A DNA stretch of 39,076 nt from an uncultured Chitinophaga sp. (GCF_902168175.1 NZ_CABHOU010000102.1:1-39076); one strand, 5' to 3'. Positions 16,161 to 25,400 are shown, counted from the first letter of the stretch. Notes: generated by a model not told the origin, from the sequence alone. A program made the numbers and translations.

Positions 16161-17855
16161 ATGCTCCCGAAACTGATTACCACGTTATTATTTTGCGTGT
16201 ATGCGCACACGCTTTCTGCACAAACAATTGCCGTAAACCAGGTAGGCTTTTATCCTTCCGGACCGAAAAAGGCCATTATAAAGGATGGAAAGCCAGGTAA
16301 TTTCTATCTTATTAGACTTCCGCATAACGATACGGTATTCAGCGGCAAACTCCAGGGCCCCTTCGTCAACAAATATTCACCGCACGCTACCTACCTGGCG
16401 GACTTCAGCAGGGTAAATACAAAAGGTACTTACCGCCTGAGCGCCAATGGTGATACTTCTTACGCTTTCAGCATACGGTCCAGCCCACACAACGCGGCTG
16501 CCATGGCGGCCATGAAAGGGTATTACCTGCAACGCGCTTCTATGCCACTGGGACCCACCTACGCAGGTAAATGGCAAAGAAAAGCCGGCCACCCCGATAA
16601 CCACGTCCTTATCCACCCCTCCGCCGCTTCGCCCTCCCGCCCTGCCGGTACGGTAATCAGCAGCACCGGTGGCTGGTACGATGCGGGCGACTATAATAAA
16701 TACATCGTGAACAGTGGTATTACCATGGGCACCTTACTGTCGCTGTACGAAGACTTCCCGGCTTATTGCAATAAGATCAACCTCAACATCCCTGAAAGCC
16801 GCAACCAGCTACCCGACCTGTTAGACGAATGCCTGTACAACCTCCGATGGATGTTAACCATGCAAGACCCGGCCGATGGCGGTGTATACCATAAACTGAC
16901 CAATGCCTCGTTTGATGGAATGGTTATGCCTCACGAGGCTACCAAACCGCGTTACGTAGTGCAAAAAGGAACGGCCGCCACGCTGGACTTTGCCGCCGTA
17001 ACCGCCCAGGCTGCGAGGGTGTACTCGCCATTCAATAAAAAACTGGCCGACTCCTGCCGCACAGCTGCCATTAAAGCCTGGGAATGGGCGCAGCAACACC
17101 CGAACGTGTTGTATAAACAGGACGATATGAACAAACAGTACCAGCCACCTGTGGTAACGGGTGCTTACGGCGATAATATGATGAACGATGAAGTTGGCTG
17201 GGCGGCCGCCGAACTGTATGTAACGACCGGCGACGAGCAATACCGCCCGTTTATTAAACTATTGCCCGCGCAATACTGGCCACTGCCTTCCTGGAGCCAG
17301 GTGCAGCTATTGGCCTATTATACTTTATCAAGAAAGGGAAAGCTGAAACAGGAGGTAAACCCGGGCATCATCGCGTTTGCCGATAAATTGCTGGCGGGCA
17401 GCGATTCGACCACCTATCAGACCGTGATGGGCAAACAGGCGGGCGATTACGTTTGGGGCAGCAGTGCGGTAGCCGCCAACCAGGGCATTGCTTTGTTGCA
17501 GGCCTATCGCATCACCCGTAAACCCATCTACCTGGATGCTGCCATATCCAACCTGGATTACCTGATGGGGCGTAATGCCACCGGCTATTGTTTCCTTACC
17601 GGCTTTGGCGCCAAGCGGGTAATGCACCCGCACCACCGTGTATCCGTGGCAGATAAAATAACCGGTCCCGTACCGGGATTACTGTCGGGCGGGCCTAACC
17701 CTGGCATGCAGGACAAATGCACTACCTACACGTCAAAGGTGCCGGACGAGGCCTTCACCGACGACGATTGCAGTTACGCCTCGAACGAGATCGCGATTAA
17801 CTGGAATGCACCGCTGGTATACCTGCTTTGGGCGGTAGAAGCGCTCGCGAAATAA
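16161..17855 (+). CDS. GH9 family endoglucanase-like glycoside hydrolase
   Basis: 564 residues from the ATG at 16161. An upstream in-frame TTG (16131) would add 10 residues before the signal peptide, so the ATG is preferred. A signal peptide (1-20, HTLSA|Q) is followed by an Ig-like CelD_N domain (about 22-105) and the GH9 (alpha/alpha)6 catalytic domain (about 110-560). WYDAGDYNKY (172-181) supplies D174/D177, one of them the base. HPHHRVS is the substrate-binding loop, and SNEIAINWNAPL supplies the acid E543. All catalytic motifs are intact. It should cleave beta-1,4-glucan or a related beta-glucan outside the cytoplasm. It stands alone, with its stop codon directly abutting that of the converging gene. 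Confidence 0.93.
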   Translation: MLPKLITTLLFCVYAHTLSAQTIAVNQVGFYPSGPKKAIIKDGKPGNFYLIRLPHNDTVFSGKLQGPFVNKYSPHATYLADFSRVNTKGTYRLSANGDTSYAFSIRSSPHNAAAMAAMKGYYLQRASMPLGPTYAGKWQRKAGHPDNHVLIHPSAASPSRPAGTVISSTGGWYDAGDYNKYIVNSGITMGTLLSLYEDFPAYCNKINLNIPESRNQLPDLLDECLYNLRWMLTMQDPADGGVYHKLTNASFDGMVMPHEATKPRYVVQKGTAATLDFAAVTAQAARVYSPFNKKLADSCRTAAIKAWEWAQQHPNVLYKQDDMNKQYQPPVVTGAYGDNMMNDEVGWAAAELYVTTGDEQYRPFIKLLPAQYWPLPSWSQVQLLAYYTLSRKGKLKQEVNPGIIAFADKLLAGSDSTTYQTVMGKQAGDYVWGSSAVAANQGIALLQAYRITRKPIYLDAAISNLDYLMGRNATGYCFLTGFGAKRVMHPHHRVSVADKITGPVPGLLSGGPNPGMQDKCTTYTSKVPDEAFTDDDCSYASNEIAINWNAPLVYLLWAVEALAK

Positions 17856-18641
17856 TTAATTAATGGGATGCCTGAACGCATTGATCCTTATCTCGTCAGA
17901 CGTAGCCTTTCTAAGGTTGCAGGGTTTTACGCCATCAAGCTCGCTCCGTACAATGTTGATAGGCATATAGTGTAAGTTGGTGCCAGGCAGGGTGATGTAG
18001 GGATAGTCGCCCCCATAATTGCTGGTATTAATGTCCCAGTCGCCCTCAACCCGCTCGGCGATGGTTTGGCCGATATAATACACCAGCGCATCGTACAATA
18101 CCTGCCAGGCCTGATCGAGATCGTACCCTTCAAGTACACTGTCTATAATGCCAAGGCTTTCATAACCGTAGTCCAGTTTATCTTTTGAAATACCGAGTTC
18201 GCGGCTTATCAGTTCCAGCATAACGCCGCCCTGTTCAATGAGGCGGTTGCCGGTTTTGGTGTAGTGACGCCAATGGTCTACCGAAGCGGCGCGACCGCTC
18301 TTATAGTCTTCATCTACCCGCTTCTTCCAGCTTACGAAACGGAGAAACGATTCTTTTTGCCAGTAGTTACCTTTCCCGGGCACGCTTTGGCCTTCGGGGT
18401 CAAACACATATATGAAATCGCCGTTAGGCAGTTCATATACCTGGTCGCGTTTTTCAGTACCGTTGCGGTACTTTTCATAAAAGTCAAAAGTATACTCGCG
18501 ATGCAGTTTTGCACCACCGGTTTCTATGAAATCTATAACCTCTCCCTTTTTTAATCTACGGTTAAGTGGAAAGTCCTTACTCTTGGGCATAGCGGCTTTA
18601 AGTCTATCAGGGTTATCTAAATTGGAGCCGACGTTCAACAA
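17856..18641 (-). CDS. Protein of unknown function (261 aa)
   Basis: I do not recognise the family. There is no signal peptide or membrane segment, so it is probably cytoplasmic. The first start is TTG at 18641; an ATG at 18590 would give 244 residues beginning MPKSKDF and is perhaps more likely. The N-terminal half is charged, with many Lys, Arg and Tyr and a possible beta-rich part (YELPNGDFIYVFDPEG). The C-terminal half is acidic and mostly helical (LGIIDSVLEGYDLDQAWQVL), followed by a Tyr/Gly-rich segment. The stop abuts the GH9 stop with no spacer. The cupin gene lies 99 bp upstream on the same strand. Confidence 0.7.
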   Translation of the reverse strand: MLNVGSNLDNPDRLKAAMPKSKDFPLNRRLKKGEVIDFIETGGAKLHREYTFDFYEKYRNGTEKRDQVYELPNGDFIYVFDPEGQSVPGKGNYWQKESFLRFVSWKKRVDEDYKSGRAASVDHWRHYTKTGNRLIEQGGVMLELISRELGISKDKLDYGYESLGIIDSVLEGYDLDQAWQVLYDALVYYIGQTIAERVEGDWDINTSNYGGDYPYITLPGTNLHYMPINIVRSELDGVKPCNLRKATSDEIRINAFRHPIN

Positions 18642-18740
18642 TATCTTGTACTCGAATACTAATTTCGGATCGGAGGACTAAGTTATATAAATTCCACCGT
18701 AACGCATAATGATATTTTTACATCCCTTAGAAAACAGCCT

Positions 18741-19073
18741 TTACTTCACAAAATCTTCGCGCATAGGACTAAACACATCAACCAGTACCCCTTTTTCTAT
18801 GCAACGGCAGCCGTGGTCTGTGTTTGGCGGCACATAAAAGGCGTCGCCGGCTTTGAGGATTTGCTTTTTACCGGCAATCTCCACTTCGAAGGAACCTTCC
18901 TGCACATGTGATATCTGTGTATGCGGATGTTGGTGGATAGAACCCACGCCGCCTGTTTCAAATGCCACTTTTACCATCATCACCCGTGCGTCGTAAGCCA
19001 TGATCTTGCGGCTAAGTCCACCGCCCAGGTCTTCCCAACCTATTCCTGCATCATCTATAAAAACCTCCTGCAT
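18741..19073 (-). CDS. Small cupin-domain protein
   Basis: 110 residues from the ATG at 19071-19073. A longer in-frame start at 19121 would add 16 residues but would begin inside the terminator T-run of the preceding unit, so the shorter form is preferred. It is a single cupin beta-barrel: motif 1 is HQHPHTQISHVQEGSFEVEI (metal ligands probably two His, Gln and a later His), and motif 2 is GDAFYVPPNTDHGCRC. It has no signal peptide. Such small cupins bind a metal and act as sugar- or small-molecule-modifying or sensing proteins; no specific reaction can be assigned. Residue pattern is typical and intact. Confidence 0.88.
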   Translation of the reverse strand: MQEVFIDDAGIGWEDLGGGLSRKIMAYDARVMMVKVAFETGGVGSIHQHPHTQISHVQEGSFEVEIAGKKQILKAGDAFYVPPNTDHGCRCIEKGVLVDVFSPMREDFVK

Positions 19074-19119
19074 AGTCTGTCGTATTTTATAAGTGCAAAG
19101 AACGGCAATTCCGGGTTGC

Positions 19120-19150
19120 AAAAAAATAGGGCCGCCCTGAAGAGCAGCCC
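19120..19150 (-). terminator. Strong minus-strand terminator with no protein gene before it
   Basis: On the minus strand GGGCTGCTC (19150-19142) pairs with GGGCGGCCC (19137-19129) around a TTCA loop: 9 bp including two U-G wobbles, then TATTTTTTT. Wobbles would be A-C mismatches on the plus strand, so it is a minus-strand signal. It lies upstream of the cupin start and ends a transcript from about 19310-19480. Confidence 0.8.
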
Positions 19151-19308
19151 GTCAACCTAAACTTTGTTTATGAGAAAAAAAAAGAAATAAGTCAGCTTTG
19201 AGTTTTTTAGACAATACCTCACTACACCGCCCCGGGAGCAGTATAACGCTGGAATGCTTACACTATTGATACTAGGAAAACTAGCATAGGGTGACTTCGT
19301 CTAAAAAA
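19120..19308 (-). ncRNA. Candidate structured RNA, about 190 nt
   Basis: On the minus strand a perfect 10-bp terminal stem (TTTTTTAGAC at 19203-19212 on the plus strand, complement at 19299-19308) encloses a CACC/GGTG stem (19290-19293 with 19225-19228). Inside are two 7-bp hairpins, 19269-19287 (ATGCTAG/CTAGTAT) and 19240-19264 (AGTGTAA/TTATACT). Each hairpin contains a G-U pair that becomes an A-C mismatch on the plus strand, so the structure favours minus-strand transcription. The terminator at 19120-19150 follows. It does not match tmRNA, RNase P RNA or SRP RNA motifs I know. The 5' end is not fixed, and it might instead be the 3' UTR of the small ORF at 19321-19422. Confidence 0.45.
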
Positions 19309-19745
19309 TTGGTAATTCTGTTAACTACGAGCCTGTTTAGTGGCGTAATAGGACTTCTCGAACGTTGCATGACAATAGGCGCGGGTTATGCTTTCTCTCT
19401 GACTCGCGGGACATTCACACATGACATTCCCTATAGAAAAGCGCCTGCTTCCATGATTGGTTTTTGAAATCGGGTGCAAAATAAAACAATTATTACGGTT
19501 TTTTGGGTTCTTGTTATAAAGGTGACAAAAAAGTTTTAAATGGCATTTCTCCGGCCTGAACGGCTGTCACCGGAATGTAGCCTTGCGCTTAATCCCCGCG
19601 CCGCTTTGGGCTGCAAACTGTGCTGTATTAGCACGATGTAATAAAATTGTTGGGCAGACAATTATGACGATGATCCAAGTTTTCAAGAGGCGGGCACTAA
19701 CGGGAAGAGAATACTTATTTTTAGGTATTTACAAGATGAAAGTAA
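19151..19745. other. Gene-poor stretch between the cupin and repeat-tail genes
   Basis: Contains the candidate structured RNA and a 33-codon ORF. Between 19423 and 19745 I see no supported gene; the sequence is A/T-rich with a near-consensus -7 box TTATTTTG at 19477-19484 (minus). Confidence 0.4.
19321..19422 (-). CDS. Possible 33-aa small ORF upstream of the structured RNA
   Basis: ATG at 19420-19422 (minus) opens 33 codons to a TAA at 19321-19323. The peptide starts MCECPASQRE and ends ATKQARS; it has three Cys and many polar residues. TTATTTTG, one base off the -7 consensus, lies about 55 bases upstream, and the structured element begins 12 bases after the stop. Evidence for translation is weak; it may be chance. 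No family is recognised. Confidence 0.2.
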   Translation of the reverse strand: MCECPASQRESITRAYCHATFEKSYYATKQARS

Positions 19746-19784
19746 CAAAAAAACAAAGCGCCACCAATGAAGGCAGCGCTTTGT
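19746..19784 (-). terminator. Terminator of the Asp-Arg-Asn repeat protein gene
   Basis: 9-bp stem ACAAAGCGC (19753-19761) / GCGCTTTGT (19776-19784) followed on the minus strand by TTTTTTTG, 20 bases after the stop codon. Confidence 0.9.
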
Positions 19785-19803
19785 AATTTATAAGGAGCCG
19801 TTG

Positions 19804-20346
19804 TTAAAACCTTCCGTTGCGGTCGCGGCCACGATCGTTCCTGTCGTTTCTTTCATTACGATCGTTCCTGTCGTTGCGGTCATTCCTATCGTTGCGGTCA
19901 TTGCGATCGTTCCTGTCATTCCTGTCCCAGTTGTTGCCGTTGTTACGGTTGTTAGAAGCGTAATCGCGGCGGTCGCGGATCAGTACCTGGTTGTGGCGGC
20001 CCCGGTAAGAGGCATACTTATTACGGTAGCTGTCGTGACGCATCCAGGGATTGCGATCGTTGATCACCACTTTATAATTATTGTACACGTTGAAGTTACG
20101 GTACCTGGCAGGCAGGCTGTTCATTCTCACCCAGTTACGGCCTTCGCGGTAAACGAACTGTTTAGAAGGAACATAGTAGTAAGCTTCGATATCGGGGAAG
20201 TAATAGTATTCTGCGTAGTCGTAACCTGCAGGGCCCCAGAGAGGCTGGCTACCAATATTTATGTTGATGCGTACCTGCGCAGCGGCTGGTTTTACAAAGG
20301 CCAGTCCTAATAACATCATCCCAAAGATCATAGTAAACTTTTTCAT
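19804..20346 (-). CDS. Secreted protein with Asp-Arg-Asn repeat tail
   Basis: 180 residues. A signal peptide (about 1-24, VKPAAAQ) exports it. The middle (about 25-130) is rich in Tyr, Asn and Arg, with YDYAEYYYFPDIEAYYYVP, and looks beta-rich. The tail from about residue 138 is low-complexity, with about eleven Asp-Arg-Asn triplets, one having Glu for Asp (NERND). Similar Tyr-rich, NDR-tailed small exported proteins occur widely in Bacteroidota, but none has a function I can name. The gene is monocistronic with a good promoter (20409-20438) and its own terminator. Repeat number probably varies between strains. Confidence 0.85.
   Translation of the reverse strand: MKKFTMIFGMMLLGLAFVKPAAAQVRININIGSQPLWGPAGYDYAEYYYFPDIEAYYYVPSKQFVYREGRNWVRMNSLPARYRNFNVYNNYKVVINDRNPWMRHDSYRNKYASYRGRHNQVLIRDRRDYASNNRNNGNNWDRNDRNDRNDRNDRNDRNDRNDRNERNDRNDRGRDRNGRF
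19831..19929 (-). repeat. 9-bp minisatellite encoding the Asp-Arg-Asn tail
   Basis: About eleven tandem copies of a 9-bp unit, read GAC/T-CGC/A/T-AAC/T on the minus strand, encode (DRN)n. Units differ mainly at third codon positions, so the amino-acid repeat is under selection or was recently expanded and then drifted. One unit carries Asp to Glu. Confidence 0.8.
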
Positions 20347-20408
20347 GGCTATTGTTTTTAATTGTTAGTGAAGGTGTTGTTTGTTTCCCTTCTTGCCTGT
20401 AATAATTC

Positions 20409-20438
20409 CAAAAGGATGCCAGATGCAGGGTTTGGCAA
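20409..20438 (-). promoter_or_regulatory. Promoter of the repeat-tail protein gene
   Basis: On the minus strand TTG (20438-20436), 19 bases, then TCCTTTTG (20416-20409), which differs from TAnnTTTG at one base. Spacing is the Bacteroidota optimum. It lies about 63 bp upstream of the start codon. Confidence 0.6.
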
Positions 20439-20601
20439 AATGTTGCGGCGAACGGGCATAATTTGTATCCGTTAAGGCAGGATGTGTCGATGTAAAGACA
20501 ATTTTCAGCTACGCCGGGTGAAAATATTGCTACCCTGCAGGCAAACATTGCCGGAAAACAGTCTTTTACTACAGGCAACGCGCCTTTACAATTACATAAC
20601 C

Positions 20602-20630
20602 TTGAACCACCGATGTTCCTTGTAATTTTG
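20602..20630 (+). promoter_or_regulatory. Housekeeping promoter of locus-1 ECF sigma gene
   Basis: TTG (20602-20604), 18 bases, then a perfect -7 box TAATTTTG (20623-20630). It is 41 bp upstream of the sigma factor ATG. It suggests basal transcription by the primary sigma factor. Confidence 0.7.
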
Positions 20631-20671
20631 CCTCCGACCGCTACATCGACAGCTCAAAAAGTGCAAGGGAT

Positions 20672-21247
20672 ATGGAAGATGTATTTACTACGACAAACAG
20701 CCTGGCGCATTTCGATACGCTATACCAACAATACCACCAGGCCGTATACGCCAACATTACCAAAATGATAAGGCAGCCCGAAGTTGCCGAAGACATCCTG
20801 CAGGAAGTATTTCTCGCATTATGGGAAAACAGAGCGCAACTGGACGCCGGCCGCGTACCGGGATGGCTGTTCGTGGTGAGCTATAACAAATCGGCCAGCT
20901 GGCTTAAAAAGAAACTGAAAGAACCCGCAATCTTGTTACAGGAAGCAGCCGATAACATACATGTTTCGGACGATGCGGCGGAAGAAGAAGCCCTGTACCG
21001 CCTTAAACTCTCGATCGTCGAAGAGGCCGTGTCCCGCCTGCCGGAACGTAAGAAGGAAGTGTTCCGCCTTTGCCGCTTCGAAGGCCGCTCGTACGACGAA
21101 GCCGCCGAACTGCTCGGCATTTCTGCCGCCTCGGTAAAAGATTATCTTAAACAATCCACCCGCTTTATACGCGATTATGTAACCCGTCATCATGGCACCC
21201 TCGACGCTGCCAGCGCGGGATTACTCCTCCTTTATATCACTACCTGA
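20672..21247 (+). CDS. ECF RNA polymerase sigma factor of nutrient-uptake locus 1
   Basis: 191 residues. The sigma-70 region 2 spans about 13-80 (FDTLYQQYHQAVY, EDILQEVFLALWENR, GWLFVVSYN). Region 4 spans about 108-165 (LPERKKEVFRL, then helix-turn-helix SYDEAAELLGISAASVKDYL). A short hydrophobic tail follows (AGLLLLYIT), common in this Bacteroidota FecI-like group. It should direct RNA polymerase to the SusC/SusD genes downstream when released by the FecR anti-sigma encoded 69 bp downstream. It is the first gene of an apparent five-gene plus-strand cluster and has its own primary-sigma promoter. Confidence 0.94.
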   Translation: MEDVFTTTNSLAHFDTLYQQYHQAVYANITKMIRQPEVAEDILQEVFLALWENRAQLDAGRVPGWLFVVSYNKSASWLKKKLKEPAILLQEAADNIHVSDDAAEEEALYRLKLSIVEEAVSRLPERKKEVFRLCRFEGRSYDEAAELLGISAASVKDYLKQSTRFIRDYVTRHHGTLDAASAGLLLLYITT

Positions 21248-21252
21248 TAACT

Positions 21253-21269
21253 GGTAACAATTCCGTAAC
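21253..21269 (+). promoter_or_regulatory. Shared motif in the sigma/anti-sigma gap, locus 1
   Basis: GGTAACAATTCCGTAAC, with GTAAC repeated at 11-bp spacing. A 15/17 match occurs in the equivalent gap of locus 2 (38403-38419). It may be an autoregulatory or ECF-type site. Function is unproven. Confidence 0.4.
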
Positions 21270-21316
21270 ACCTAAAGGCATCCCCTTTTTCCGCTCCCGG
21301 AGTATTTACTACTGAG

Positions 21317-22372
21317 ATGAGCAACAAGTATCAACAATTACTCGACCAGTACTGGCAACAAAATACTTCGGAAGCTGCACGCCGCGAGCTGCTGGATTAC
21401 CTGCAACAGCAGGAGGAAGAAGTAAAATCTTTACAGGAAGAGGAATACAACCAACACCTGCAGTCACCGGTGAAACTGCTGGCGGAGCAACGCAGTAAAG
21501 AAATACTTGAGAAAATTCATGCATCGATCGCTATAACAGCAACACCGGTACGTAAAAAAGTATTTCCAATACGCAGCATCGCACGGTGGACGGCCGCCGC
21601 GATGCTTGTACTGGCAGCGGGATTTGGTTACAGACTCATTCATCAGCCTGCACAAACACCTGCCCTTACCAACATCACCACCGCAACGAATGAACTTTTG
21701 TGGAAGAGGAATAAAGGGAACAAACTGATGGAACTGCAACTGGAAGATGGCTCGGTTGTTAGCCTGCAACCCGGCAGCTCCATCCGCTACTACGAACCTT
21801 TCCGCGATGGCAAGAGAGATATCAGTTTGCTGGGCAACGCCCGCTTTAAAGTGCAGGCCGATGCCGGCAACCCGTTTACGGTATATGCGAACGATGTAGC
21901 CACGGTGGCCCTGGGCACCGAGTTCTCGGTTAACACTACCTCACCCGGCAGCCATGTACAGGTGAAACTGTTTTCGGGTAAAGTGATGGTGCGTACGGTG
22001 AGTTTAAGCATGAAAGATGTATACCTGAAACCAGGGCAACAGTTTAATATAGATACCACAAAACACCAGTTCGCAGTCACCAGTTTTGGCGATAAGCAGG
22101 ATGTGGAAACAGCCGCTATCAACAATAATATAAATAGTGAACATACCAGGCTGGCCTTTGATCAGCAACCGCTAACATCTGTTTTAGAACAGATCAGCAA
22201 ACGATACAACGTTCATTTTTCTTATGCAGCAAAGGCGCTCAACCGCGTGCAGGTAACCGGCGAATTTTTACCGGGCGACTCGCTCGACTTTGTTTTATCA
22301 GTACTGAGCGCCGCCAATCACCTGCAGTTTACACAACAGGGCGATACGATTACCGTACGCAAAATGAAATAG
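21317..22372 (+). CDS. FecR-family anti-sigma factor, locus 1
   Basis: 351 residues. The cytoplasmic N-terminal region (1-85) should bind the sigma factor, followed by a single TM at about 88-106. The periplasmic FecR domain spans about 135-230 (LEDGSVVSLQPGSSIRYYEPF, LLGNARFKV, VALGTEFSV, VKLFSGKVMV). A C-terminal DUF4974 domain spans about 272-350 (LAFDQQPLTSVLEQIS, VTGEFLPGD). It holds the sigma factor until an outer-membrane signal triggers release. The partner SusC lacks an STN domain, so the usual receptor contact for this is missing. Architecture is complete and no defect is seen. Confidence 0.94.
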   Translation: MSNKYQQLLDQYWQQNTSEAARRELLDYLQQQEEEVKSLQEEEYNQHLQSPVKLLAEQRSKEILEKIHASIAITATPVRKKVFPIRSIARWTAAAMLVLAAGFGYRLIHQPAQTPALTNITTATNELLWKRNKGNKLMELQLEDGSVVSLQPGSSIRYYEPFRDGKRDISLLGNARFKVQADAGNPFTVYANDVATVALGTEFSVNTTSPGSHVQVKLFSGKVMVRTVSLSMKDVYLKPGQQFNIDTTKHQFAVTSFGDKQDVETAAINNNINSEHTRLAFDQQPLTSVLEQISKRYNVHFSYAAKALNRVQVTGEFLPGDSLDFVLSVLSAANHLQFTQQGDTITVRKMK

Positions 22373-22452
22373 ACTACTAGCAAAATTACTTCTGCCGTCA
22401 CGCACCGGGCCAGGTGTGCGGGGAAACTATTGTCAATATCAAACCAAATTAT

Positions 22453-25400
22453 ATGTCACTTTCAGGATTTTTTTCGATTAAAGGATGGTGTTGGGGGTTG
22501 ATAGGGGTGCTTTGCTCCTTACAGCTTTCGGCTCAGCAAAAGACGCAGCTGAGCGGCGTGGTAAGCTCTGAAAAGGGTGAACTGCTGTACGGCGTATCTA
22601 TCAGTATCACCATTGATGGAAGTAAAGAAAAACAATCGGGTACTACGAACGAGAAAGGTGCCTTTAGCATCAACACGCTTAAACCGGGCGTGAAGTATAA
22701 CCTGCTGTTCAGTTATGTAGGTTATCAACCTTACCTGCTAAAAAACTATTCGTTAAAGGCGGATGCTGAAAATGCGCTGATCGTTCGCATGAAAGAATCG
22801 CCTTCTAACCTGAACGACATCGTTGTAATTGGTTATGGTTCGATGAAGAAGAAGGACGTAACCGGCGCGGTAGGTTCTATTAAGTCAGATAAGATTACTG
22901 AAGTTGCCGCTACAGACGCTACGCAGGTTTTGCAGGGTCGTATTTCCGGCGTAATGGTAAGTGCGCAGAACTGGAAACCAGGTAACATGGCGGAAGTACG
23001 TATCCGTGGCAGCCGTTCTATCAGTGGCTCTAACGAACCGTTGTATGTAGTAGACGGTATCCCATTCGTAGACGCTATCAGCCAGATAAGTCCGAACGAT
23101 ATTGAATCGATGGAGGTGCTGAAAGATGCTTCGGCCACTGCTATTTATGGTAACCGCGGCGCCAATGGCGTCATACTGATCACCACTAAAAAAGGAAAGA
23201 AAGGTAAAACCACAGTAGAATATAATGGCTACTACGGTATCCAGGAAAATCAGCCCATGCCGGAACTGATGGACGCAGCAGCGTTCGTGGAGTATTCGCG
23301 CGAATCGCAGCGCAACGCGCTCGGTGGCACTTACAATCCCATCCCCAGCAAAGAACTGGATTTAAAAAACGAACAACTGGTAGCTACCCCGTACATGTTG
23401 GCCAATATGGAACGGGCGTGGGAAAGCGGCACTTACGATCCTTCTAAATTACAAAGCACCGACTGGCTTAGCTACGGCCTCCGCCAGGGTGTGCTACAGG
23501 ACCACCAGGTAAGTGTACGTGGTGCCAGCGAAACGTCTAACTTTTTGCTGAGTGGCGAGTACTTTAATAATGAAGGTGTAGTGAAAGACCAGGATTATAC
23601 GCGTTACTCTGTAAGACTGAACGCGGAACATGAAATCCGTAAAGGTGTTAAGATCGGTACACAGACTGTATATTCCAACAGCGTACAGAACGCCGGCTGG
23701 TCGGATGTGTTTACCGGTTACGGTTTAAAAAGCTTTAACCCGCTGGCGTCTCCTTACGAAGCAGATGGTGTTACACTGTCGCTGTTCCCTACCAATAATA
23801 CCCGTACCCCTAACCCGGTAACGAACTTTGGTAAAACAAAAAGGCTTCGTAAAAACGACCGGTTCCTGGGTAATTATTATACGGATATCAACTTCCTGAA
23901 AGACTTTACCCTGCGTACAAATTTCGGGATAGACTACCGCTCTTACCAGAACTATGATTTCAATGCCTCCAATACCGCAGCAGCAGGTGGAGTTGCGCCG
24001 GCCAGCGCAGTAAACGGTGGTGCCAGGAAGTTTATGTACACACTGGAAAACATCCTTAGTTATAACAAAACCTTTACCGGTGGTCACTCGCTGTACGCAA
24101 CAGTTGTACAGTCTGTACAATCCGACAAAACAGAGGAGTACAACATTTCAGTAAAAGACCTGCCCTATGAAGAGCAGTTGTATTACAACGTAGGTACAGC
24201 GCTTACTATTAACGGTGTAGGCAGTGGTTTCGCCAAATGGAACATGGCATCGTTCATGGGCCGTGTGAACTACAACTACAAAGGCAGGTACATGGCTACC
24301 GCTTCTGCGCGGTACGATGGTTCATCCGTACTGGCAAACGGCCGCAAATGGGTAATGTTCCCATCGCTTGCTTTGGCCTGGCGTTTAAAGAACGAATCGT
24401 TCCTGGAGGACGTGAACTTTATCAGCGACCTGAAACTTCGTGCAGGCTGGGGCAAAACCGGTAACGCCGGTGTAAAACCTTACAAAACACAGGGTAAACT
24501 GCAAACCAACCGTTACGTATTCGGCGAAACATCGGTGCTGGGTTTCACACCCATGGAAATGATCAACCCTTCACTTACCTGGGAAACTACCGGCCAGTAT
24601 AATGCAGGTGTAGATTTCGGTTTGATGAAAGGCCGTGTTTCAGGCAGCCTGGAGTTTTACATGCAGAACACATACGACCTGTTGCTGATGCGCCAGTTAC
24701 CAACCGCCTCCGGCTTTGACCAGATACTGTCCAATATTGGTAAAACAAGAAACAAGGGGGTGGAAGTAACTATTAATACGGTGAACTATACCAATAAAGA
24801 TTTCGAATGGCGTAGCGACTGGATATTCTCTGCCAACAAACAGGAAATAGTACGCTTGTATAATGGTGAGAAAGATGATGTGGCGAACCTGTGGTTCATT
24901 GGCAAACCCGTGAACGTACTGTACGACCTTGGCTTTGACGGCATCTGGCAAAACACTGAAGCTGATAAAGTAGCCATGGCGCAGTACAATACAAACGGAG
25001 GCACTTTTAAACCAGGCGATATCCGTCCGCTGGACCGCAACAATGATTTTAAAATTGATGCGAGCGACCGTTACATCCGTGGCCAGGCAGATCCTAAATG
25101 GACAGCCAGCTGGGGTAACAACTTCCGTTACAAAAATTTCGATGCCTCTGTATTCCTGTACGCGATGGTTGGTCATACGATTGCCCACAACCTCGATATG
25201 CGTTTCGACGGGCGTTACAATCAGCCTAAACTTAACTACTGGACACCGGACAATGCGAGCAACGAATATCCCCGCCCGTTACTGGGAACAGCCAGCGTGA
25301 ACTACCTGAGTACTCTAAACTACTACGATGGTTCTTTCCTGCGTGTTAAAAATATTTCGCTGGGTTACTCTTTACCCAAACCGGTGCTTAACACCCTTAA

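Larger units (their letters stand above)
20347..20671. other. Divergent intergenic region with two facing promoters
   Basis: 325 bp between the repeat-tail gene (minus) and the ECF sigma gene (plus). It contains promoter candidates for both (20409-20438 minus, 20602-20630 plus). Nothing else is recognisable in it. Confidence 0.5.

Noticed and set aside
19074..19121. Longer start for the cupin gene
   Set aside because: The extra 16 residues would begin in the T-run of the terminator at 19120-19150, and the cupin fold is complete without them.
19120..19308. tmRNA, RNase P RNA, SRP RNA or 6S RNA
   Set aside because: The expected motifs for tmRNA (tRNA-like ends with a tag), RNase P and SRP are absent. 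6S could not be confirmed because the long bulged stem is not evident, so the element was left unnamed.
19583..19786. 67-codon plus-strand frame
   Set aside because: It begins with TTG, runs into a minus-strand terminator and has no recognisable feature.
19801..20310. 169-codon plus-strand frame with Val/Ile-rich repeats
   Set aside because: It is antisense to the Asp-Arg-Asn repeat gene, whose signal peptide, promoter and terminator support the minus strand. The Val-rich pattern is the complement of the 9-bp repeat.
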